Notes: generated from the letters alone by a model not told the origin. DNA of 64,000 nt from Streptoverticillium olivoreticuli subsp. olivoreticuli (GCF_003391135.1 NZ_CP031455.1:5068001-5132000), one strand, 5' to 3'. Counted from the stretch's first letter, positions 9,327-17,621 are shown. A program made the numbers and translations.

Positions 9327-9432
9327 GCCCCGACGGCCCGTCGTCCGGCAGCTTGGCCGTGCTCCATACAAGCTGCCAAAACTACCCATTACGGAGTGTC
9401 GTGACCCTGTAGCGGAGCGTCCGGTGCATCGT

Positions 9433-9446
9433 GTTTCACGTGAAAC
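9433..9446. promoter_or_regulatory. parS site upstream of parA
   Basis: Perfect palindrome GTTTCACGTGAAAC, the Streptomyces ParB-binding site, in the rsmG-parA spacer 163 bp before the chosen parA start. Confidence 0.93.
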
Positions 9447-9529
9447 GTCGCTCCTTGCTGCTGGGAATCATCGGTCGTGGTCGCATGGAGGATGCTCCGC
9501 GCGGCCATCGGACGCCCGAAGGCCCAGGT

Positions 9530-9559
9530 TCATCCACAGGCGCAGTGGATTCATCCACA
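9530..9559 (+). promoter_or_regulatory. Pair of DnaA-box-like repeats before parA
   Basis: The 12-mer TTCATCCACAGG occurs at 9529-9540 and again at 9550-9561, so the box TCATCCACA repeats with a 21-bp period (two helical turns). It lies just upstream of the chosen parA start and may mark the promoter region or a DnaA target. Confidence 0.5.
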
Positions 9560-9595
9560 GGAGAACGGGCCTCGCTGGTTCACGACCCCGAAAGC

Positions 9596-10648
9596 ATGGC
9601 AGGCTCTGTTCATTGCGAGCCTGATGTCGAGGAGAGTGAATCCTTGCGGTCCGACGCCAATATCGCGGGGCCGATGGCCGACCCGGTCCCCGGTCCCCGT
9701 CCTGCCGACACCGATCCAGGGGCCGATCCCGGTCCCCTGGCCGCCGGTGAGGCCGTTTCACGTGAAACGCCGTCGCCCCCGATGCCCCGGCCGGACCAGA
9801 CCCGGGTGATGGTGGTCGCCAACCAGAAGGGCGGGGTGGGCAAGACCACCACGACCGTGAACCTGGCGGCATCGCTGGCGCTGCACGGCAACCGCGTGCT
9901 CGTCATCGACCTGGATCCCCAGGGCAACGCCTCGACGGCGCTGGGCATCGACCACCACGCCGATGTCCCGTCGATCTACGACGTCCTGATCGACAGCCGG
10001 AAGCTCTCCGACGTGGTGCAGCCGGTGCGCGACGTCGAGGGGCTGTTCTGCGCCCCGGCCACCATCGACCTGGCGGGCGCCGAGATCGAGCTGGTCTCGC
10101 TCGTGGCCCGTGAGAGCCGGCTGGACCGGGCGATCCAGGCCTACGAGCAGCCGCTGGACTACATCCTCATCGACTGCCCGCCCTCGCTCGGTCTGCTGAC
10201 GGTCAACGCGCTGGTCGCCGGTGCCGAGGTGCTGATCCCCATCCAGTGCGAGTACTACGCGCTGGAGGGCCTGGGCCAGCTCCTGCGCAACGTGGAGCTG
10301 GTGAAGGGGCATCTCAACCCCAAGCTCCATGTGTCGACGATCCTGCTGACGATGTACGACGGCCGGACCCGGCTGGCCTCCCAGGTGGCCGACGAGGTCC
10401 GCACCCACTTCGGCCATGAGGTGCTGCGCACGAGCATCCCCCGGTCGGTGCGTATCTCCGAGGCGCCCAGCTATGGGCAGACCGTTCTCACCTATGACCC
10501 GGGTTCCAGCGGGGCGCTGTCCTATCTGGAGGCGGCCCGGGAGATCGCGCTGCGGGGGATCGGCGTGCGATACGACGGCAGTAAGGCCCACATGGTGGGC
10601 CGTCAACCACAGCAGGACCAGCACAGCATGTCGGAGGGGCTTCAGTGA
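9596..10648 (+). CDS. parA: Chromosome partitioning ATPase ParA
   Basis: Deviant-Walker ATPase that drives ParB-parS segregation and, in Streptomyces, segregation into spores. It has the deviant Walker A KGGVGKTTTTVNLA preceded by VMVVAN, the Walker A' region VIDLDPQGNASTALG and Walker B YILIDCPPSLGLLTVNA, followed by SYGQTVLTYDPGSSGA near the end. The start is uncertain: the ATG at 9596 (MAGSVHCEPD) has a weak ribosome-binding site, and a TTG at 9647 behind GAGGAG is an alternative. From 9596 it is 350 residues with a ~70-residue disordered leader containing parS-encoded VSRET. It overlaps parB by 4 nt. Confidence 0.93.
   Translation: MAGSVHCEPDVEESESLRSDANIAGPMADPVPGPRPADTDPGADPGPLAAGEAVSRETPSPPMPRPDQTRVMVVANQKGGVGKTTTTVNLAASLALHGNRVLVIDLDPQGNASTALGIDHHADVPSIYDVLIDSRKLSDVVQPVRDVEGLFCAPATIDLAGAEIELVSLVARESRLDRAIQAYEQPLDYILIDCPPSLGLLTVNALVAGAEVLIPIQCEYYALEGLGQLLRNVELVKGHLNPKLHVSTILLTMYDGRTRLASQVADEVRTHFGHEVLRTSIPRSVRISEAPSYGQTVLTYDPGSSGALSYLEAAREIALRGIGVRYDGSKAHMVGRQPQQDQHSMSEGLQ
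9755..9768. promoter_or_regulatory. parS site inside parA
   Basis: Perfect GTTTCACGTGAAAC within the leader-encoding part of parA, translated as VSRET. Confidence 0.95.
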
Positions 10649-11754
10649 GCGAGCGACGTAGAGGACTGGGCCGTGGGCTCGGTGCGCTGATTCCGGCGGC
10701 ACCGAAGACCCCGGACAGCGCGGTGCCGGCCGTGGGGCACGGCGCGACGTCGCCGACCGCGGTGCCGGTGCTGACGGCCGAGCGCACCATGACCGCGCCG
10801 AGGGTGACCTCCCTGTCCGTGGAGGACGTCGCCGTTTCACGTGAAACGGGAGCGGTGCCGTCCACGGTGGCCGAGCCCGTGGAGGAGGGGACCGCGGCCG
10901 GGGCCCACTTCGCCGAGCTGCCGCTGGACTCCATCACGCCCAACCCCCGTCAGCCCCGCGAGGTGTTCGACGAGGACGCCCTGGCCGAGCTGGTCACCTC
11001 CATCCGCGAGGTCGGACTGCTCCAGCCGGTGGTCGTACGGCAGCTGGCTCCCGAGCGCTACGAGCTCATCATGGGCGAGCGGCGCTGGCGGGCCTGCCGC
11101 GAGGCCGGGCTGGAGAAGATCCCGTCCATCATCCGGGCGACCGACGACGAGAAGCTGCTCCTCGACGCGCTGCTGGAGAATCTGCACCGCGCCCAGCTGA
11201 ACCCCCTCGAGGAGGCGGCCGCCTACGACCAGCTGCTCAAGGACTTCCACTGCACCCATGACGAGCTGGCGGACCGGATCGGGCGATCGCGGCCTCAGGT
11301 CTCCAATACGCTGCGGCTGCTGAAGCTTTCGCCGGCGGTGCAGCGCAGGGTCGCGGCGGGTGTGCTCTCCGCCGGTCATGCCCGTGCGCTGCTGTCGATC
11401 GACGACTCCGAGGAGCAGGACCGCCTCGCCACCCGCATCGTGGCCGAGGGCCTGTCGGTGCGTGCGGTGGAGGAGATCGTCACCCTGATCAAGCCGGGCA
11501 ACCGGAGCTCCGCGAAGGCCAAGGGGCCGCGTGCCGGCGCCCGGGTCTCCCCGGCGCTCAACAGCCTGGCCTCGAGGCTGTCGGACCGCTTCGAGACCAG
11601 GGTGAAGGTCGACCTCGGGCAGAAGAAGGGCAAGATCGTCGTCGAGTTCGCCTCGATGGAGGATCTGGAGCGGATTCTCGGCACGCTCGCCCCCGGTGAG
11701 GGCCGTGTGCTGGAGCAGAAGCTCTCCGCCCAGGAAGAGGCGGGCGCGGAGTAG
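10645..11754 (+). CDS. parB: Chromosome partitioning protein ParB
   Basis: CTPase clamp that binds parS and spreads to form the segregation complex. The protein is 369 residues. The N-terminal ParA-interacting motif RRGLGRGLGALIP (residues 5-17) is followed by a variable linker with parS-encoded VSRET (64-68). The ParB/Srx domain has ITPNPRQPREVF and the CTP-binding GERRWRACREAG, the HTH has HDELADRIGRSRPQVSNTLRLLKL, and a C-terminal dimerisation domain ends the protein. The GTG start overlaps parA by 4 nt. Confidence 0.97.
   Translation: MSERRRGLGRGLGALIPAAPKTPDSAVPAVGHGATSPTAVPVLTAERTMTAPRVTSLSVEDVAVSRETGAVPSTVAEPVEEGTAAGAHFAELPLDSITPNPRQPREVFDEDALAELVTSIREVGLLQPVVVRQLAPERYELIMGERRWRACREAGLEKIPSIIRATDDEKLLLDALLENLHRAQLNPLEEAAAYDQLLKDFHCTHDELADRIGRSRPQVSNTLRLLKLSPAVQRRVAAGVLSAGHARALLSIDDSEEQDRLATRIVAEGLSVRAVEEIVTLIKPGNRSSAKAKGPRAGARVSPALNSLASRLSDRFETRVKVDLGQKKGKIVVEFASMEDLERILGTLAPGEGRVLEQKLSAQEEAGAE
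10834..10847. promoter_or_regulatory. parS site inside parB
   Basis: Perfect GTTTCACGTGAAAC in the linker-encoding part of parB, again read as VSRET. Confidence 0.95.
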
Positions 11755-11775
11755 GCGTCGGTAGACGATGACTTC

Positions 11776-11811
11776 GGGCGGGTTGTGTTTCACGTGGAAC
11801 ACAACCCGCCC
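11776..11811. terminator. parAB terminator containing a parS-like site
   Basis: A perfect 14-bp stem (GGGCGGGTTGTGTT at 11776-11789 with 11798-11811) and an 8-nt loop TCACGTGG, followed by TTTGCC, 21 bp after the parB stop. The stem-loop contains GTTTCACGTGGAAC (11787-11800), parS with one mismatch. Confidence 0.8.
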
Positions 11812-11906
11812 TTTGCCTTCCTCCGCTTTTCGCTCAATCGCCGCCCGGATACGATGCGTTGGGTATGGCGCATCCACGTTGGACACAGTTCACGGAGGGC
11901 GAGTCC

Positions 11907-12164
11907 ATGCGAACGGTGAGCCGGACCGGACTGGTGGCAACGGGCCTTGGCCTGGGAGCAGTCGGCGGATTCGTCGGCAGTCTTCTCAGGGAGCGCAGCG
12001 CGCTGAGCGCCGCCCGGGGTGTGGCACGCGACGGAAATGAGGATTTGGCTCCATGGGGCGTCGGCTCGTACCGCTCACGCTGGACAACCTCCCGGATCTT
12101 CCCGCGCGCTGTCGTGCCTGTGTCTTCTGGGAGTTGGACCCCGTCAGTGGTGAAGCCGCGCTGA
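11907..12164 (+). CDS. Possible small Gly-rich membrane peptide
   Basis: 85 codons starting MRTVSRTGLVATGLGLG, with a GxxxG-rich hydrophobic segment (about residues 8-26, AVGGFVGSLL) and then a hydrophilic part. GGAGGG at 11893-11898 lies 8 nt before the ATG, a good ribosome-binding site. The reading frame runs 112 nt into the downstream acetyltransferase gene in another frame, which counts against it. It could be a real small gene, a translational leader, or chance. I do not recognise a family. Confidence 0.35.
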   Translation: MRTVSRTGLVATGLGLGAVGGFVGSLLRERSALSAARGVARDGNEDLAPWGVGSYRSRWTTSRIFPRAVVPVSSGSWTPSVVKPR

Positions 12165-12670
12165 AGGCGGGCCGCCCGGAGCTGGAGAAGGAGGCCTGGA
12201 TCTCGGCCGTCCTGCTGGAGTGGGGATCCTGTGGCCGGGTGGTGTACGTCGACGAGGTGCCGGTGGGCTTTGTGCTCTACGCTCCGCCCGCCTATGTCCC
12301 TCGCTCGGCGACGTTCTCCACGAGCCCTGTCGCTGCGGACGCCGTGCAGTTGATGACCGCGTGGCTGGCACCGGCCTATCAGGGCCAGGGGCTGGGGCGG
12401 GCGATGGTGCAGACCGTCGCCAAGGATGTCCTCCGGCGAGGCTTCAAGGCGATCGAGGCGTTCGGCGATGCCCATTGGAAGGAGCCGGCGTGTGTGCTTC
12501 CCGCCGATCACCTGCTGGCAGTGGGCTTCAAGACCGTACGGCCCCACCCCCGCTACCCCCGGCTGCGGCTGGAACTGCGTACGGCGCTCTCCTGGAAGGA
12601 AGACGTCGAGCTGGCACTGGACCGGTTGCTCGGCGCGGTACAGAAGGAGCCCGCTCTCCGGCCGCTGTAG
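12053..12670 (+). CDS. GNAT-family N-acetyltransferase
   Basis: 205 residues. The GNAT acetyl-CoA loop is seen in TAWLAPAYQGQGLGRAMVQ (Q-x-x-G-x-G/A), preceded by the VGFVLYAPPAYVPRS strand. The substrate is unknown. A CRACVFWELDP segment near residue 22 is characteristic of this parB-linked family in streptomycetes. The start is the ATG at 12053; no strong ribosome-binding site is visible, and translation may be coupled to the upstream small frame. It is convergent with trxA across a hairpin and parS. Confidence 0.88.
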   Translation: MGRRLVPLTLDNLPDLPARCRACVFWELDPVSGEAALKAGRPELEKEAWISAVLLEWGSCGRVVYVDEVPVGFVLYAPPAYVPRSATFSTSPVAADAVQLMTAWLAPAYQGQGLGRAMVQTVAKDVLRRGFKAIEAFGDAHWKEPACVLPADHLLAVGFKTVRPHPRYPRLRLELRTALSWKEDVELALDRLLGAVQKEPALRPL

Positions 12671-12694
12671 GCGGTTCCCTCCGGCTGACATGCG

Positions 12695-12728
12695 AACGGG
12701 CCCGCCCCTTGAAAGGGGCGGGCCCGTT
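12695..12728. terminator. Bidirectional terminator between the GNAT gene and trxA
   Basis: A perfect 14-bp stem (12695-12708 with 12715-12728) and loop TTGAAA, between convergent genes. Its right arm runs into the parS site at 12726. Confidence 0.85.
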
Positions 12729-12739
12729 TCACGTGAAAC
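12726..12739. promoter_or_regulatory. parS site at the GNAT-trxA terminator
   Basis: Perfect GTTTCACGTGAAAC sharing three bases with the right arm of the terminator hairpin and ending 11 bp before the trxA stop codon. Confidence 0.95.
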
Positions 12740-12750
12740 AGAGCTGCTGC

Positions 12751-13080
12751 TTACTTGGCGGAGATGAACTCGGCCAGGTCGCGCTCGATGGCGGCCTTGG
12801 GCTTGGCACCGACGATGGTCTTGACGACCTCGCCACCCTGGTAGACGTTCAGCGTCGGGATCGACATGACGCCGTACTTGGCGGCGGTCGTCGGGTTCTG
12901 GTCGATGTTCAGCTTGACGATCTCGATCTGGTCGCCGTACTCGGCGGAGATCGCCTCCAGGGAGGGGGCGATCTGGCGGCACGGGCCGCACCACTCGGCC
13001 CAGAAGTCCACCAGGACGGGCTTGTCGCTCTTGAGGACGTCCTCATCGAAGGACGTGTCGGTTACGGCCTTGAGAGCCAC
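12751..13080 (-). CDS. trxA: Thioredoxin
   Basis: 109-residue thiol-disulfide reductase with the canonical active site WAEWCGPCRQIAP near residue 30 and the cis-Pro region VMSIPTLNVYQGGE. It starts with GTG (ALKAVTDTSFDEDVL). It lies 41 bp downstream of trxB in the same direction, so the two form the last genes of the sigma/anti-sigma/trxBA run. Confidence 0.97.
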   Translation of the reverse strand: MALKAVTDTSFDEDVLKSDKPVLVDFWAEWCGPCRQIAPSLEAISAEYGDQIEIVKLNIDQNPTTAAKYGVMSIPTLNVYQGGEVVKTIVGAKPKAAIERDLAEFISAK

Positions 13081-13121
13081 GGAGGTCTCCTTACATCTTC
13101 TACGGGGTGGGGGGTGGGGTT

Positions 13122-14090
13122 TCAGGCGGTCTTCTCGGGCTCCCGGACGCTCTCGCCGTCCGCGAGGAACGCGAGGTAGCGCTCGGCGTCGAGAGCGGAG
13201 GAGCAGCCGGTACCGGCGGCGGTGATCGCCTGGCGGTAGGTGTGGTCCACGACGTCACCGGCGGCGAACACACCGGTCAGGTTGGTGCGCGTGGAGGGGG
13301 CGTCGACCTTGAGGTAGCCCTCGTCGTCCAGGTCCAGCTGGCCCTTGAACAGCTCGGTGCGCGGGTCGTGGCCGATCGCGATGAACAGGCCGGTCACGGG
13401 CAGCTCGGAGGTCTCACCGGTCTTGAGGTTGCGGAGAGTCAGACCGGAGAGCTTGTTCTCGCCGTGGATCTCGGCGACCTCGCTGTCCCAGACGAAGGAG
13501 ATCTTCGGGTCCGCGAAGGCGCGCTCCTGCATGGCCTTGCTGGCGCGCAGGCTGTCACGACGGTGCACGACGGTGACGGACTTCGCGAACCGCGAGAGGA
13601 AGGTGGCCTCCTCCATCGCGGTGTCGCCGCCGCCGATCACGGCGATGTCCTGGTCCTTGAAGAAGAAGCCGTCACAGGTGGCGCACCAGGAGACACCGCG
13701 GCCGGACAGCTCGTCCTCACGCGGCAGCCCGAGCTTGCGGTGCTGGGAGCCGGTCGTGACGATGACGGCCTTGGCGCGGTGGACGGTGCCGGCGGAGTCC
13801 GTGACGGTCTTGATCTCGTCGCTCAGGTCGACCGCGATGACGTCGTCCGGGATCAGCTCGGCGCCGAAGCGCTCGGCCTGGGCCCGCATGTTGTCCATCA
13901 GGTCGGGGCCCATGATCCCCTCGCGGAAGCCGGGGAAGTTCTCCACGTCGGTGGTGTTCATCAGCGCACCGCCGGCGGTCACGGCGCCCTCGAAGACCAG
14001 CGGCTTCAGGGAGGCACGGGCGGTGTAGAGCGCGGCGGTGTAACCCGCGGGCCCGGAACCGATGATGATCACGTTGCGGACGTCGCTCAC
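13122..14090 (-). CDS. trxB: Thioredoxin reductase
   Basis: FAD- and NADPH-dependent reductase of thioredoxin. The protein is 322 residues with the FAD motif IIIGSGPAGYTAALYTAR, the redox disulfide CATC in SWCATCDGFFF, the NADPH motif VIGGGDTAMEEATFL and the C-terminal FAD motif TGVFAAGDVVDHTYRQAITA. The start is GTG at 14090. It lies downstream of the sigma/anti-sigma pair, as in other actinobacteria. Confidence 0.97.
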   Translation of the reverse strand: MSDVRNVIIIGSGPAGYTAALYTARASLKPLVFEGAVTAGGALMNTTDVENFPGFREGIMGPDLMDNMRAQAERFGAELIPDDVIAVDLSDEIKTVTDSAGTVHRAKAVIVTTGSQHRKLGLPREDELSGRGVSWCATCDGFFFKDQDIAVIGGGDTAMEEATFLSRFAKSVTVVHRRDSLRASKAMQERAFADPKISFVWDSEVAEIHGENKLSGLTLRNLKTGETSELPVTGLFIAIGHDPRTELFKGQLDLDDEGYLKVDAPSTRTNLTGVFAAGDVVDHTYRQAITAAGTGCSSALDAERYLAFLADGESVREPEKTA

Positions 14091-14204
14091 GGGAGTCTTC
14101 CTTGTCTGCCGACTGCTGTCTCGGGTCCTTGCGGGGTCTCACCCCACCCAACGGATCCTACGGGGCGAGCATTCCCGAGAGGCGACAGCTCGGTCCGCAA
14201 CGGC

Positions 14205-15191
14205 TCAGGAGCGCGGCAGCGTCTGCTTCAGCAGGACCTTCCCCGGGGCCGCCGGAGAGGTCTCGACACAGTGCGAAGCGACGACATAGGCGTCGACGAG
14301 CGCCGCGTCGGTGGGGTGCGGCATGACCACCAGATAGGCGTTCTCGCCCTTGTAGCTGTCCGGCTGCGCGGCCAGGGAGGGCTCCGGACGGCCGATGCCC
14401 TGCTGGATACAGGCGGGAGCGGTGGTGCCGGAGTCGCGCATCGTCGTCTCGGGAGCGTTCTCGGAGCTCTTGCCATGAGTCTCGGTGGCCTTGAAGGACA
14501 TCTTCAGCAGATCGTGCACCCGGGTCTTGAGGTCACCCGAGGCGAGGACGACCGGAGGCAGGCTCTCCCGCAGCGCTTGCGGGTCGCCCTGGTGTCCTCC
14601 ATCGCCTCCGGACGGGAGGAAGAGGCTGCCCACCCCGAGCACGGCGGCGGCACACGCCGTGCCGAGGAGAACCTTGGGCCACCGGCGTGAGCGAACCGTG
14701 CGCGGCCCACTGGGAGACGGCGTCCGCCGGCCCGGCCCGGTCGTGCCGCGGGGGTGTGCGGCCGGGCGGCGGTCGCTGGTTTCACGTGAAACACGATCCG
14801 ATGCGGGCGCCGCGGTTTCACGTGAAACCTGCTGCGGGGGCCGAGTCGCCGTTTCACGTGAAACGTGCCCGGGTGCGCTTGTTCCACGTGAAACCAGCGT
14901 GTCGGCGCCCTCGGAGTCGGCTGTGGAGTGTGTGGTGGAGTCGAGGAGAGCCTCCGCGGCGAGGGCCGCGTCGATGCGGCCCGCGACGTCGTCGGGCATC
15001 CGGGGCGGACCGGGAAGCGTGCCCAACAGGGTCCGGATCTCGTCCAGGGAGATCCGGACGTCCTCGCACAGAGGACAGTCGGCCAAGTGCTCCCGCACAT
15101 CCGCGGACCGCGACGGCGACAGTGCGCCTTCGGTGAGCGCGGAGATCTCCGCGACCTCCGGGTGCTCATCCGTGCCGGTCGTCGAAGTCAC
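14205..15191 (-). CDS. Membrane anti-sigma factor with parS-encoded VSRET repeats
   Basis: 328 residues. The N-terminal zinc-binding anti-sigma motif HLADCPLC (H35, C39, C42) is followed by a low-complexity linker (~90-170) holding VSRGT at 100 and VSRET at 110, 122 and 134, each encoded by a parS palindrome. One membrane helix spans ~174-192 (VLLGTACAAAVLGVGSLFLP), and a C-terminal extracytoplasmic domain of ~130 residues follows. The start overlaps the upstream sigma gene by 4 nt, so it is the cognate regulator. The order corresponds to RsmA after SigM in mycobacteria. The outer domain has no family I recognise. Confidence 0.85.
   Translation of the reverse strand: MTSTTGTDEHPEVAEISALTEGALSPSRSADVREHLADCPLCEDVRISLDEIRTLLGTLPGPPRMPDDVAGRIDAALAAEALLDSTTHSTADSEGADTLVSRGTSAPGHVSRETATRPPQQVSRETAAPASDRVSRETSDRRPAAHPRGTTGPGRRTPSPSGPRTVRSRRWPKVLLGTACAAAVLGVGSLFLPSGGDGGHQGDPQALRESLPPVVLASGDLKTRVHDLLKMSFKATETHGKSSENAPETTMRDSGTTAPACIQQGIGRPEPSLAAQPDSYKGENAYLVVMPHPTDAALVDAYVVASHCVETSPAAPGKVLLKQTLPRS
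14779..14894. promoter_or_regulatory. Cluster of four parS sites inside the anti-sigma gene
   Basis: Perfect GTTTCACGTGAAAC at 14779-14792, 14815-14828 and 14851-14864, exactly 36 bp apart, plus GTTCCACGTGAAAC (one mismatch) at 14881-14894. This is the densest parS group in the window. Confidence 0.95.
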
Positions 15192-15877
15192 GCTCGCCCA
15201 CCTCCACCCTTCACTGGATCCGCGTCACTCTGTCCTGCCGGTGGTGGGACGGACGCCCCCTGCGACCGGTTCCTTCCCCCGTCGAGGGGCGGGCTACCCA
15301 TGCCGTCCGCGCGCAGATGGGTGAGCATGGGCAGCAGCCGGGCCCGTCCTCGCGCGCATCTGCTCTTCACGGTGCCGACGGGGATGCCCAGAACCCTGGC
15401 CGCTTCGGCGACGGGATAGCCCTGCATGTCGACGAGGACGAGCGCCGCGCGCTGATCGGGGGGCAGGGTGGCGAGTGCCTGGAGCAGCTCACGGTGCAGA
15501 TCGCCGCGCTCCGCGGGCGCCGCCGCGGACTCATGGGGTTCGAGGAGCTGCTCGAGCCGCTCGGTCTCGGCGAGCGGTGCGGTGCGCCGGGAGGCGGCCT
15601 TGCGGGCCCGGTCCAGACAGGCGTTGACGGTGATGCGGTGCAGCCAGGTGGTGACGGCGGACTGCCCACGGAAGGTGTGGGCGGCCCGGTAGGCGGAGAC
15701 CAGCGCGTCCTGAACGGCGTCAGCGGCCTCTTCCCGGTCGCCGAGCGTACGCAGCGCCACGGCCCAGAGCCGGTCGCGATGGCGCCGCACTATCTCCGAG
15801 AAGGCCTCGGGGTCGCCGGCCACGTGCAGGGCGAGGAGGTCGGCGTCGCTTGTGCCGTCGCGTGTGGCGTCGTCCAA
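15188..15877 (-). CDS. sigM: ECF RNA polymerase sigma factor (SigM-like)
   Basis: 229 residues. Region 2 (ALHVAGDPEAFSEIVRRHRDRLWAVALRTL, GDREEAADAVQDALVSAYRA, FRGQSAVTTWLHRITVNACLD) is the core- and -10-binding part. Region 4 (LPPDQRAALVLVDMQGYPVAEAARVLGIPVGTVKSRCARGRARL) is the -35 HTH. The C-terminal ~45 residues are a disordered tail. The start appears to be TTG at 15877. It overlaps its anti-sigma gene by 4 nt and is followed by trxBA, the organisation known for SigM in actinobacteria, where it serves oxidative or envelope stress. Confidence 0.92.
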   Translation of the reverse strand: MDDATRDGTSDADLLALHVAGDPEAFSEIVRRHRDRLWAVALRTLGDREEAADAVQDALVSAYRAAHTFRGQSAVTTWLHRITVNACLDRARKAASRRTAPLAETERLEQLLEPHESAAAPAERGDLHRELLQALATLPPDQRAALVLVDMQGYPVAEAARVLGIPVGTVKSRCARGRARLLPMLTHLRADGMGSPPLDGGRNRSQGASVPPPAGQSDADPVKGGGGRA

Positions 15878-15908
15878 CGTCGAGACCCTCCCCCTGGGCT
15901 CGGAGCCG

Positions 15909-17621
15909 CTAGCTTCCGAGGATCTTGATCTCCGAGATGCCGCCTCGGTAGGAGCCGCCGCCGGGTTCCGGCGGCAGATCGGTGATGTGGATCAGCACGT
16001 AGCGCGTCTTCACCGGCTTGTCGGCGTTCGCCTTCAGCTCGCCGCCGACCTGATCGCGCTTGATGATGTTCGTCTGGAAGTCGTTGAGCTGCGAGGGAGC
16101 GGATACCGAGGGATCGGCGCCGAGCACCTCCACGGTCTGGCCCGACCGATACATGGTCACGTCGACGCCGGTGACGTTCTTGATGCTGCCGAGGTCGACG
16201 ACGATGCCGCTGCCATCCGAGCGATTGTCGAGATTCCCGAAGTTCGAGTGGCCGTAGAAGGCCTTGGTGAACCAGGCGGTGTTGAGATCACCGTCGACGG
16301 CGAAGGAGGCTTTGGCCTCGGCCATGGGGCTGTCCTTGGGCGAGAACTCGGTCGCCTGCTTGATGGGCAGCTTCTTTATGGCCGGCTTCTTGTCGCTCTC
16401 GCTGTCGTCCGACGGGGCGTGGTTCCCGCTCGAGGAGTCCCCCTCCTTGAGCAGCGTGTCCGCCAACTGCCAGCTGCCGAGCCCCAACGCCGCGATGAGC
16501 AGCGCGGAGACGCACCACTTCAGTGCCCGCCCCGTGCGGCTCTGGAGCGGAGGCGGCGGGGGCACCGGAGCGGGCTGCACGGACCGGCCCGCGCGCGTCG
16601 GCGGACCGCCGTACGTGCCCTGTTGGTACGTCGTGCGGGGGTAGCCGCTCGACGGGGTGGTGAAGGACGTCTCCGGCGGCCGGATGCGTGGCATCGCGGC
16701 GACCGCCTTGGCCAGCTCCTCCGGGGTGGCGCACGGCTTTTCCTGTCGTGACGCGGTGGCCCCGTCGTTGACGAGCGCGCGCATCGCCAGCTCCGAGAGG
16801 CCGCGGTGGACTCCGGCCCGCACCTGGTCGGGGGCGATGAGGCCGGTGCCCTTGGGCAGGCCCGGCAGGCCGTACGCGTTGTTCTCGTAGGGCCAGCGCT
16901 GGGTCAGCGCGGCGTACAGCAGGGCGCCGATGGCCTCCGTGTCGGTGCGCTGGGGGCGCTCGGAGGAGATGCCGCGGAGGGCGGCCATGACGGCGAGGCC
17001 GCGGATGCGGTACTGCCCGGACTCGGTGCGCAGCACGGAGCCGGGGTGGAGACGGAGGTGTGCGAGACCCTCGCGGTGGGCCGCCGCCATGGCCTGGGAG
17101 ACCTGGCTGACGAGCTGGTAGGCGTCGTGCGGCTCCATGGGGCCGGAGGCCAGCACGGAGCTGAGTTCGGTGGCGTCGGGCAGCCACTCGTGGACGACGT
17201 AGACGAGGTCGTTCTCCTCGACGGCGTCGAGGACCTGGACGAAGCGGGGGTCGCCGAGCAGGGCGGCGGAACGGGCGGCGGCGAGCACCGGGCGGGCCCG
17301 CGGATGGTCGGCGGGCAGCAGGTGGACGCCGACCGCGCGGCGGAGCTTCTCGTCGACCGCGCGCCAGCTGCTGAATCCCTCCAGACGGGTGACGCACTCC
17401 TCCAGGCGATACCGCTTGGCGAGCTTGTGGCCGCTGTGGAGTTCGGGAGTCCTGGCGTCGCGCGCGGCGTCCTGGGTCTCCGCGCGCGCGGTGTCCTTCT
17501 GCGTACCGGTCTTGATCGCGGCCTGCGCCCCGTCGGTCGTGGCCTTCTCCGCCTTGGCGGTCAGCGGCTTGCCGCCGCTGGTGTCTGCCACGTCGACGGC
17601 AGCTGTGCTCCGTTCCGCCAC
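15909..17621 (-). CDS. Membrane pseudokinase with extracytoplasmic discoidin-like domain (MurJ partner)
   Basis: 570 residues from the GTG at 17621 (GGAGG 12 nt upstream); an in-frame extension to 17702 is less likely. Residues ~68-315 have a Ser/Thr-kinase fold (LAKRYRLEECV... EWLPDATELSSVLAS... DTEAIGALLYAAL). The catalytic residues are replaced: the strand-3 Lys by His in AVGVHLL, HRDLKPxN by LRLHPGSVL, and DFG by RGL, so it is a pseudokinase. A Pro-rich linker, one membrane helix (~368-391) and an outer domain with FAVDGDLNTAWFT and VVDLGSIKNVTGVDVTMYRS (galactose-binding/F5-F8 type) follow. In Mycobacterium the same two domains are fused to MviN/MurJ and bind FhaA; here they are a separate gene 109 bp after murJ. 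Confidence 0.85.
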   Translation of the reverse strand: MAERSTAAVDVADTSGGKPLTAKAEKATTDGAQAAIKTGTQKDTARAETQDAARDARTPELHSGHKLAKRYRLEECVTRLEGFSSWRAVDEKLRRAVGVHLLPADHPRARPVLAAARSAALLGDPRFVQVLDAVEENDLVYVVHEWLPDATELSSVLASGPMEPHDAYQLVSQVSQAMAAAHREGLAHLRLHPGSVLRTESGQYRIRGLAVMAALRGISSERPQRTDTEAIGALLYAALTQRWPYENNAYGLPGLPKGTGLIAPDQVRAGVHRGLSELAMRALVNDGATASRQEKPCATPEELAKAVAAMPRIRPPETSFTTPSSGYPRTTYQQGTYGGPPTRAGRSVQPAPVPPPPPLQSRTGRALKWCVSALLIAALGLGSWQLADTLLKEGDSSSGNHAPSDDSESDKKPAIKKLPIKQATEFSPKDSPMAEAKASFAVDGDLNTAWFTKAFYGHSNFGNLDNRSDGSGIVVDLGSIKNVTGVDVTMYRSGQTVEVLGADPSVSAPSQLNDFQTNIIKRDQVGGELKANADKPVKTRYVLIHITDLPPEPGGGSYRGGISEIKILGS

